In this document: positions 58,259 through 64,000 of the stretch, piece by piece
Position numbering within the stretch: the stretch's first letter is position 1
How the letters are laid out: the number at the start of each line of letters is the position of its first letter
NCBI RefSeq assembly: GCF_004358755.1
Contig: NZ_SMZY01000004.1
Location: forward strand, 272,416-336,415
DNA length: 64,000 nucleotides
Reading direction: 5' to 3'
Origin: Peribacillus frigoritolerans
Lineage (GTDB): Bacteria; Bacillota; Bacilli; Bacillales; Bacillaceae
Program-made: the position numbers and the translations under genes
The notes under the pieces: generated by a model
The model's database searches: none
The model's input: only the letters and a program-made list of their open reading frames with translations
Told to the model about the DNA's origin: nothing

Positions 58259-58977
58259 GCTGTTTCTCCTCCTAAACGATTTAAAATTTCTGAGTATGCA
58301 TCTGTTAAGCTGCCGATATCACGGCGGAAAACATCTTTATCAAACTTTTCGTTCGTTTTTTCGTCCCATAACCGGCAAGTATCAGGCGAAATCTCATCTG
58401 CTAAAAGCAGCGTGCCATCCTTTGTTAAACCAAATTCTAATTTGAAGTCCACCAGGCGGATGCCGCAGTCTTTGAAATGGCTGATCAAAACCTGATTCAC
58501 TTTTAATGCCGCTTCCTTCAGCTCCTGTACTTGCTCTTTCGTTGCAGCTTCAAGGAGTTCAATGTGATCTTCCGTGATAAGAGGATCACCCAGATCATCA
58601 TTTTTATAATAGAATTCTACAATTGGAGTTTTAAGCGGTGTTCCTTCCTCAATTCCAAGTCGCTTTGAGAGGCTTCCTGCCATGATGTTGCGGACTACGA
58701 CCTCAAGCGGCACAATCGAAACCTCTTTGACAAGCTGCTCCGTTTGGGAAAGCCTTTTGATGAAATGACTTTCAATGCCGTTCTCAGCCAGCTTTTCAAA
58801 CAGCAGCGTCGAGATTTCATTATTCAAACGGCCCTTTCCTTCGATTTCAGCTTTCTTCTCACCATTGAAGGCTGTTGCAGAGTTTTTATATGAAACTAGT
58901 AAAACTGCATCTTCATTTGTGCGGTAAATTTGCTTTGCCTTGCCTTCATATAGCAGGTTCAACTTTTGAATAGTCAT
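58246..58977 (-). CDS. purC: SAICAR synthetase
   Basis: Step 8, ligating aspartate to CAIR. 243 residues; NLLYEGKAKQIYRT at the N-terminus, EVVVRNIMAGSLSKRLGI and LADEISPDTCRLWD are the family signatures. CAGGAGGATTTTC precedes the ATG at 58977, so the much longer open frame upstream is not used. Uniquely in this operon it lies 216 bp after its upstream neighbour purB, with a terminator-like hairpin and a repeat element between. Confidence 0.96.
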   Translation of the reverse strand: MTIQKLNLLYEGKAKQIYRTNEDAVLLVSYKNSATAFNGEKKAEIEGKGRLNNEISTLLFEKLAENGIESHFIKRLSQTEQLVKEVSIVPLEVVVRNIMAGSLSKRLGIEEGTPLKTPIVEFYYKNDDLGDPLITEDHIELLEAATKEQVQELKEAALKVNQVLISHFKDCGIRLVDFKLEFGLTKDGTLLLADEISPDTCRLWDEKTNEKFDKDVFRRDIGSLTDAYSEILNRLGGETACTK

Positions 58978-59014
58978 GAAAATCCTCCTGTTAACGACAG
59001 AATATTGGGAAATC

Positions 59015-59147
59015 GAAGTGCGGAATCGCCCGTTTAGCTCCGACAGACAGATAAGGATCCGACAGAAAAGGCGCTTTTTGCCTTTACTGGCGGAGCCGTT
59101 CTGGCCGAGGAGTTGGGCGATGGAGCCGGACACCACCGAAGTGCTTC
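59015..59147. repeat. Structured intergenic repeat element between purB and purC
   Basis: About 133 bp, GC-richer than its surroundings. The ends can pair with each other (left GAAGTGC with right GTGCTTC through G-T/U wobbles; ATCGCCC with GGGCGAT), and internal complementary stretches AAAGGC / GCCTTT suggest a branched RNA-like fold. A 26-bp piece of the left end recurs at 49056. The pattern is that of a dispersed palindromic repeat. Confidence 0.7.
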
Positions 59148-59149
59148 TT

Positions 59150-59179
59150 TAAAAAAGAGGCAAATAAATTATTTACCTC
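59150..59179 (-). terminator. Terminator-like hairpin downstream of purB
   Basis: Stem with arms GAGGTAAATAA and TTATTTGCCTC (one G-T pair) and a TTTTTT tail on the minus strand, 15 bp after the purB stop codon. It lies inside the purine operon. Confidence 0.65.
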
Positions 59180-59193
59180 ATAGTTTTTTGATT

Positions 59194-60486
59194 TTATAAA
59201 CCTAAACGCTCAAAAATCGTATCTACACCTTTTAAGTGGTAGTTGTAGTCAAAGCAGTCATCAATCAGTTCACTTGATAGACGGTCTGTGATTGTTCCAT
59301 CCGCTTCTACCAGGCTGCGGAATGGCACTTGTTTTTCCCATGCTTCCATCGCTTTTGGCTGCACGATATCATAAGCCTGCTCACGCGTCATACCCGAATC
59401 AATCAAGGCAAGAAGAACACGCTGTGAGTAGATAAGGCCAAGTGTGCGGTCCATGTTGCGCTTCATGTTTTCAGGGAAAACCGTCAAGTTCTTCACGATG
59501 TTGCCGAAACGGTTCAGCATGTAGTTCAATGCAATGGTTGCATCCGGCAGAATGATTCGCTCTGCAGATGAGTGTGAGATGTCGCGCTCATGCCATAGAG
59601 GCACATTTTCGTAAGCTGTCATCATATACCCGCGGATGACTCTTGCAAGACCTGTCATGTTTTCAGAACCAATCGGGTTGCGTTTGTGAGGCATTGCTGA
59701 AGATCCTTTTTGTCCTTTTGCAAAGAATTCCTCAACCTCGCGTGTTTCACTCTTTTGAAGACCGCGAACCTCTGTTGCGAATTTCTCAATTGAAGTTGCA
59801 ATTAAAGCAAGTGTGCTCATATAATCTGCGTGACGGTCGCGCTGCAATGTCTGAGTGGAGATTGGAGCTGCCTGCAAGCCTAATTTTTCACACACATATG
59901 CTTCAACAAATGGATCAATGTTTGCATATGTACCAACTGCGCCGGACATTTTTCCGAATTCAATGCCTTCTGCTGAACGCTTGAAGCGCTCCAAGTTGCG
60001 TTTCATTTCCTCATACCACAGGCCAAGCTTAAGGCCAAACGTCGTCGGCTCAGCGTGTACACCATGTGTACGGCCCATCATGACTGTGTATTTGTGTTCA
60101 ATCGCTTTGTTTTTTAAGATCTCAACAAAGTTTTCAATGTCTTTTAAGAGAATATCGTTAGCCTGTTTTAAAAGATAAGAAAGAGCGGTATCAACTACGT
60201 CTGTAGAAGTTAAGCCGTAATGCACCCATTTTCTTTCGTCTCCAAGCGTTTCAGAAACGGCTCTTGTAAAAGCAACCACGTCGTGGCGTGTTTCTTCTTC
60301 TATCTCTTTGATGCGGTTAATATCAAATGAAGCGTTTTGACGAAGCAGCTTTACGTCTTCCTTTGGGATGTGCCCAAGCTCAGCCCATGCCTCACATGCA
60401 AGTATTTCAACCTCTAGCCAAGCTTTAAAACGGTTTTCTTCCGTCCAAATTGCACCCATTTCAGGTCTTGTGTAGCGTTCAATCAT
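59194..60486 (-). CDS. purB: Adenylosuccinate lyase
   Basis: 430-residue fumarase-superfamily lyase acting twice: on SAICAR and on adenylosuccinate. Starts [20 protein letters not shown]; the signature loop is [20 protein letters not shown] (catalytic serine), with the histidine in [11 protein letters not shown]. The ATG follows CGGAGGA. It is 17 bp after purK. Confidence 0.97.
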   Translation of the reverse strand: MIERYTRPEMGAIWTEENRFKAWLEVEILACEAWAELGHIPKEDVKLLRQNASFDINRIKEIEEETRHDVVAFTRAVSETLGDERKWVHYGLTSTDVVDTALSYLLKQANDILLKDIENFVEILKNKAIEHKYTVMMGRTHGVHAEPTTFGLKLGLWYEEMKRNLERFKRSAEGIEFGKMSGAVGTYANIDPFVEAYVCEKLGLQAAPISTQTLQRDRHADYMSTLALIATSIEKFATEVRGLQKSETREVEEFFAKGQKGSSAMPHKRNPIGSENMTGLARVIRGYMMTAYENVPLWHERDISHSSAERIILPDATIALNYMLNRFGNIVKNLTVFPENMKRNMDRTLGLIYSQRVLLALIDSGMTREQAYDIVQPKAMEAWEKQVPFRSLVEADGTITDRLSSELIDDCFDYNYHLKGVDTIFERLGL

Positions 60487-60502
60487 TGATAAATCCTCCG
60501 TT

Positions 60503-61633
60503 CTATTGTTGAGCCCATAGTTTATTGATCTCTGTTTCTGTCTCATCAATTACCTCTGTTAAAAAAGTGACGTGCCCCATTTTCCGTCTGTGCTTCGCCT
60601 CTTTTTTACCGTACAAGTATATCTTACCTTCGCGGAATAACGAAAGATTATTTAAAATAAGCGGCATATGTTCGCCTAAAACGTTGACCATCAGCCCAGG
60701 ATGCAGCAGCGCCGGCTTTCCGAGGGGCAAATTGCATACAGCTCTAATGTGCTGCTCAAATTGATCCGTCTCGCAAAGATCAATCGTGTAATGACCAGAA
60801 TTGTGCGGCCTTGGAGCAAGCTCGTTTATAAATACTTCACCGTCTTCTGTCACAAACATTTCAACGGCAAGTGTCCCGACCAGGCTAAACGCTTTTGCAA
60901 GCAGGTCTGCCTGTTTTCTTGCTTCTACTGCAACCTTTTCCTGTATTCTTGCAGGCACGATGCTTTGATGAAGGATATTGTTTACATGGATATTTTCTGC
61001 AATTGGAAAAGAGTTGATTTCTCCATCAGAGTTTCTGGCAACAATCACCGAGATCTCTTTTTCAAAAGACACCCATTTTTCCAAAATACATGCACCGCTG
61101 TTTAAAAGCTCTGAAGCTTCAGGAATATCGCTTTCCTGCCTGATCACAGCCTGCCCTTTACCATCGTAGCCACCTCTGCATGTTTTCAAAACACATGGAT
61201 ACTGAAGTTCTTGCACAGCAGCGGAAAGTTCTTCTGCCGTTTTGACAATCCTGTAGTCTGCAACCTTGCAGCCCGCGTCTGTAATCGCCTTTTTCTCTGT
61301 CTCGCGATCTTGAGTTAAAGCGAGAAGGACAGAACCTTGAGGCAGGTATGCATTCTCTTCAATCCATTTTAAAGCCTCGTAATCTATGTTTTCAAACTCG
61401 TAAGTTATCACATCACTAAGTTCAGCAAGCTTCTTTATCGCTGATAAATCATTGTATGAAGCAGTAATTTCATAGTCTGCAAGCTGTCCGCACGGTGAGT
61501 TCGGGGTCGGATCTAAAACAGCCACATCATATCCCATGCTTTTGGCAGCCACCGTCATCATTCTGCCAAGCTGTCCGCCGCCGATAATTCCAATAGTAGA
61601 ACCCGGCAAGATCGTTTTGTTAGACAAGCTCAT
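60503..61633 (-). CDS. purK: N5-carboxyaminoimidazole ribonucleotide synthase
   Basis: ATP-grasp enzyme that carboxylates AIR using bicarbonate. 376 residues; [20 protein letters not shown] near the N-terminus, [16 protein letters not shown] and [20 protein letters not shown]. The ATG lies inside the purE end (14-bp overlap) and has only a weak GGAAAG upstream, so it probably relies on translational coupling; a TTG two codons later is an alternative. Confidence 0.94.
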   Translation of the reverse strand: MSLSNKTILPGSTIGIIGGGQLGRMMTVAAKSMGYDVAVLDPTPNSPCGQLADYEITASYNDLSAIKKLAELSDVITYEFENIDYEALKWIEENAYLPQGSVLLALTQDRETEKKAITDAGCKVADYRIVKTAEELSAAVQELQYPCVLKTCRGGYDGKGQAVIRQESDIPEASELLNSGACILEKWVSFEKEISVIVARNSDGEINSFPIAENIHVNNILHQSIVPARIQEKVAVEARKQADLLAKAFSLVGTLAVEMFVTEDGEVFINELAPRPHNSGHYTIDLCETDQFEQHIRAVCNLPLGKPALLHPGLMVNVLGEHMPLILNNLSLFREGKIYLYGKKEAKHRRKMGHVTFLTEVIDETETEINKLWAQQ

Positions 61634-62108
61634 CACTGCTTTCCAGCACGTTTTTTTTCGTTCGTTCACGTCTTGTTTCCAGCGCTTCTTCAATCTCACC
61701 ATTTGTTATGGATAAGATTTGTGCAGCAAGCAGCCCCGCGTTTACCGCTCCCGCTTTTCCAATCGCAACTGTTGCAACTGGAACACCTCCGGGCATTTGA
61801 ACAATTGACAGCAGGGAGTCCATGCCATTCAGCGCTTTTGACTGAACAGGCACTCCGATAACAGGAAGCGTTGTCTTCGCTGCTACCATGCCAGGCAAAT
61901 GTGCTGCACCGCCTGCACCTGCAATAATAACCTTTAACCCTCTATTTCTAGCATCTTCTGCGTATTCAAACATATAATCAGGTGTACGATGCGCCGAAAC
62001 GACTTTTTTCTCGTAAGGCACCTGCAGCTCATCTAAAATCTCACACGCGTGCTTCATCGTTTCCCAGTCAGACGTGCTTCCCATAATAATTCCAACCGCT
62101 GCTTCCAT
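61620..62108 (-). CDS. purE: N5-carboxyaminoimidazole ribonucleotide mutase
   Basis: Class I PurE converting N5-CAIR to CAIR, paired with PurK. 162 residues; [32 protein letters not shown] and [14 protein letters not shown] are diagnostic. AAGGTGG is 8 nt before the ATG. It is the first gene of the operon, directly behind the guanine riboswitch and its terminator. Confidence 0.97.
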   Translation of the reverse strand: MEAAVGIIMGSTSDWETMKHACEILDELQVPYEKKVVSAHRTPDYMFEYAEDARNRGLKVIIAGAGGAAHLPGMVAAKTTLPVIGVPVQSKALNGMDSLLSIVQMPGGVPVATVAIGKAGAVNAGLLAAQILSITNGEIEEALETRRERTKKNVLESSDELV

Positions 62109-62133
62109 TCTATATCCCACCTTTTTTATCCAT

Positions 62134-62188
62134 AAAAAAAGCCCAGCATGCATCGCTTCTCTATAAGAGAAAGCAACACAAACCGGGC
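62134..62188 (-). terminator. Riboswitch-controlled terminator before purE
   Basis: Stem GCCCGG.../...CTGGGC with an inner AGAGA-type hairpin and a TTTTTTT tail on the minus strand, 25-80 bp before the purE start. It is the expression platform of the aptamer at 62238-62312. Confidence 0.85.
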
Positions 62189-62237
62189 ATCAGAACATTT
62201 TTAAAGAAAGCCGTTCCATGACAGGCTGAAAATTACT

Positions 62238-62312
62238 TTCCCTCATAGTCCAATAATTTACGGTTATCGGGTAGAAACTTTCGGGCCATATTCCCGACTT
62301 TATATGAGGTAA
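62238..62312 (-). ncRNA. Guanine-type purine riboswitch
   Basis: All conserved parts of the purine aptamer are visible on the minus strand: P1 CCTCATA / TATGAGG, P2 TCGGG / CCCGA with loop AATATGG, the junction AAGTTTCTAC, P3 CCGATAA / TTATTGG with loop CCGTAAA, and J3/1 ACTA. The ligand-pairing position carries C (ACTA, not ATTA), which specifies guanine or hypoxanthine rather than adenine. Ligand binding would favour the downstream terminator. Confidence 0.95.
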
Positions 62313-62339
62313 AATACATTCGTTTTCATATCCATGTTT

Positions 62340-62369
62340 ATCATAACAGCACACTTGAGAAGTTGTCAA
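62340..62369 (-). promoter_or_regulatory. Sigma-A promoter of the purine operon
   Basis: TTGACA, 18-nt spacer, TATGAT on the minus strand, starting the transcript just before the riboswitch. Confidence 0.85.
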
Positions 62370-62373
62370 CGCA

Positions 62374-62415
62374 AAATCGAACAATAATGTTTATCGAGAC
62401 AAAAACGTTCGTATT
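62374..62415 (-). promoter_or_regulatory. Paired PurR boxes
   Basis: Two inverted CGAAC cores (ACGAACG at about 62405-62412 and TTGTTCGA at about 62377-62384 on the minus strand) separated by 24 bp and lying immediately upstream of the -35 box. This is the arrangement of PurBox pairs bound by the PRPP-responsive repressor PurR in Bacillus. Confidence 0.7.
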
Positions 62416-62615
62416 TAGATCAGTTTTCCTTCAAAAACAATCTTTTTACCATAAGGTACCACTTCAATAGCACCATTTACCTTCTCTTCTTTAAAGATGG
62501 GCTCTTCCATTCTTCTTACAGGCATGTATCCTTCTTTTTGCATACGGGAAAGACAGCTGTCAATCGTCTCGCCATCAAGCACTTCAAACTTTCGCTTTTT
62601 AGGTTTATCCGTCAT
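62415..62615 (-). CDS. yebG: NETI-motif small protein (YebG)
   Basis: 66-residue protein with the short conserved segment [20 protein letters not shown] (residues 10-29) that defines the YebG/NETI group. Function unknown. It overlaps yebE by 4 bp and its end abuts the PurR boxes, as in B. subtilis where yebE-yebG precede purE. Confidence 0.9.
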   Translation of the reverse strand: MTDKPKKRKFEVLDGETIDSCLSRMQKEGYMPVRRMEEPIFKEEKVNGAIEVVPYGKKIVFEGKLI

Positions 62616-63154
62616 ACCTCAATCTTGCTCCTTCTTACAGCCTTCACCCAGAAACCGCCGTGTATCGTTTTTGGTTCAAAAGCAATAATAAACGCCTTCG
62701 GATCAAGCTCCTTAATCGCAGCATATAAATTCAGCTCATACCTGCGCGGCGTCAGAATCTGCATCGCCAAACGATCGCCTTCGCGCCCGTTCGCCATCCA
62801 GTCTGTCACACCATATCCGCGGTCTCTTAAAATCGCCGGCAAATCCTTCTCACTCTCTGTTGAAATCACATTAACTGTAATATACCCGAGAGCAAGCTTC
62901 TCTTCAATCTTCATCCCTACAACAACACCAATGCCATAACCAACGGCATAAGCAATCAAGTTCTGAATCTCATTTAAATTATCGAGCACCAGCCCAAGGC
63001 CAATGACATAAATAACAACCTCAATCGTACTGATAAAAGCCGCTAAATACCGCTGACCCTTTAACGTCAAAATCATGCGTATCGTAAAAAATGATACATA
63101 AACAATATTGATGAGCAAGATGATTAACACCATCGTTACACTATTTGAAAGCAA
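62612..63154 (-). CDS. yebE: DUF2179 membrane protein (YebE)
   Basis: About 181 residues: two or three N-terminal membrane helices (about 5-27, 38-58 and 60-85) and a cytoplasmic DUF2179 domain (about 100-180) ending in [11 protein letters not shown]. The family is related to the YitT/YebE group of unknown role. I chose the TTG at 63154 because GGAGG is 7 nt upstream; an ATG seven codons later is possible and a longer frame reaching 63328 has no ribosome binding site. Confidence 0.88.
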   Translation of the reverse strand: MLSNSVTMVLIILLINIVYVSFFTIRMILTLKGQRYLAAFISTIEVVIYVIGLGLVLDNLNEIQNLIAYAVGYGIGVVVGMKIEEKLALGYITVNVISTESEKDLPAILRDRGYGVTDWMANGREGDRLAMQILTPRRYELNLYAAIKELDPKAFIIAFEPKTIHGGFWVKAVRRSKIEV

Positions 63155-63522
63155 TCGACTTCCTCCTAACCGTGTTCTACCTTCTAATGAAGGTAACAGG
63201 TCATATCTTACTAAAGTTTCTGGAAAGACACAATGGGGGAATGGCGCGCGCGGATAGTTATATGCCGATTCCGGAGAGTGAAACGTGACTTCTGGAGAGT
63301 TAGAGCACTTTAACGAATCGCAGAACACGGTTTGCAGAGAGTAAGCTCGTGCAGCTCGTTGAAATGAGCGTTTGAAATGGTATTTAATAGATTAATTTTG
63401 CAAGGAAAGCTAGAAAGAGCCATTTTCAGAGTTATTTACATGTAGATTGTGTCTTTTTTAAAAAATTCGGCCTTGGCCTGGAGCTTCTGCTCAATCATAC
63501 ACTGGATGACAGCAGCTTTCCT
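63155..63522. other. Region between yebE and the tandem repeat
   Basis: No gene seen. The first part must hold the yebE promoter. Two copies of a GGAGAGT-type word (63273 and 63295) and the stretch TTTGCAGAGAGTAAG occur without clear meaning. Confidence 0.5.
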
Positions 63523-63600
63523 ATTTATGCTCGCTAACCGGTCATTTGTGCTCGCTCCCTGAAATTCACGCTCGTCTATGCTCCTTTTCTGCTCACTTAT
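63523..63600. repeat. Degenerate tandem repeat with GCTCG core
   Basis: The pattern ATTYRYGCTCG recurs at 63529, 63550 and 63570 (steps of 21 and 20 bp), followed by closer copies GCTCC at 63580 and GCTCA at 63591. It lies between the rRNA operon terminator and yebE. Confidence 0.6.
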
Positions 63601-63644
63601 TTCAAACACGTGCAGCATTTTAAATAAGTTCTCTCTTTTTTCCA

Positions 63645-63670
63645 TAAAAAAAAACAGCATCTCTGCTGTT
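63645..63670 (-). terminator. rRNA operon terminator
   Basis: Stem AACAGCA / TGCTGTT with a 4-nt loop followed by nine or more T residues on the minus strand, 14 bp after the 5S gene. Confidence 0.9.
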
Positions 63671-63683
63671 CTCTTTTTATGCG

Positions 63684-63800
<117 letters not shown>

Positions 63801-63892
63801 CAATATGCAATTGAAGAAAGAATGTTATTCTTTCAAAACTAGATAACGTATGATAACAAGATTCACTTACATATTACACTTTATTAGACTGT

Positions 63893-64000
63893 GGTTAAGT
63901 CCTCGAACGATTAGTATCTGTCAGCTCCACACGTCACCGCGCTTCCACCTCAGACCTATCAACCTGATCATCTTTCAGGGTTCTTACTCACTTACGTGAT
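63893..64000 (-). rRNA. rrl: 23S ribosomal RNA, 3' end (partial)
   Basis: The minus strand ends ATCGTTCGAGGACTTAACC, the conserved 3' terminus of Bacillus 23S rRNA. The gene continues beyond the right edge of the window. An rRNA operon therefore lies directly upstream of yebE-yebG-pur in the same orientation. Confidence 0.95.

Overview
The window is a chromosomal segment of a Bacillus-type (Bacillaceae) bacterium. The evidence is the Gram-positive core order rlmCD, dgkB, gatBAC, camS (yerH), ligA, pcrA, pcrB, yerC, yerB, yerA, the 12-gene purine operon and yebG-yebE, together with strong GGAGG-type ribosome binding sites, frequent TTG/GTG starts, lipobox lipoproteins, an apparent sigma-B-type promoter and CcpA-like operators. 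I cannot name the genus with confidence. Almost everything is transcribed on the minus strand, so the map reads backwards relative to the B. subtilis convention.

Layout from left to right. 0.1-8.2 kb: a WYL regulator, a tRNA-dihydrouridine synthase, rlmCD, dgkB and gatCAB. 8.3-18.3 kb: an accessory block made of an intact membrane-anchored glycerophosphodiesterase, then a YesM/YesN-type two-component system divergent from an LplA/LplB/YtcP-type sugar importer with YesL-like and ThuA-like genes, then a broken second copy of the glycerophosphodiesterase. The two copies share a 109-bp identical tract in direct orientation, so the block sits between recombination-competent repeats. 18.6-33.5 kb: one long galactoside operon. 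It starts with a sugar-binding lipoprotein and two permeases, then has three cytoplasmic glycosidases (GH35, GH36, GH42), the full Leloir set galK-galE-galT-galM, and ends with a LacI regulator. Its promoter has a cre-like operator over the start site. No ATPase is encoded, so a shared MsmX-type ATPase elsewhere is inferred.

33.6-37.8 kb: a small heat-shock protein, a sodium/proline symporter with a sigma-B-like promoter, a tiny membrane protein, and 1-pyrroline-5-carboxylate dehydrogenase with a promoter/cre arrangement much like that of the galactoside operon. 38.0-48.7 kb: camS, ligA, pcrA, pcrB, a DUF3231 protein, yerC, yerB and yerA. 48.8-49.3 kb: two small membrane proteins on the plus strand. 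49.2-62.4 kb: purEKBCSQLFMNHD, preceded by PurR-box-like sequences, a sigma-A promoter and a guanine riboswitch with terminator. Unusually, a terminator-like hairpin and a structured repeat element lie between purB and purC, and a 26-bp remnant of the same element lies beyond purD. 62.4-64.0 kb: yebG, yebE, a degenerate tandem repeat, then the 5S gene and the 3' end of a 23S gene.

The accessory interest lies in two carbohydrate systems (the three-glycosidase Leloir operon and the YesMN-controlled importer of unknown substrate) and in unexplained non-coding elements: the purB-purC repeat, a 36-bp perfect palindrome, a 21-bp foldback at the glycerophosphodiesterase break, and tandem repeats beside the rRNA operon. 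No CRISPR array, insertion-sequence transposase, phage gene or tRNA gene was seen.
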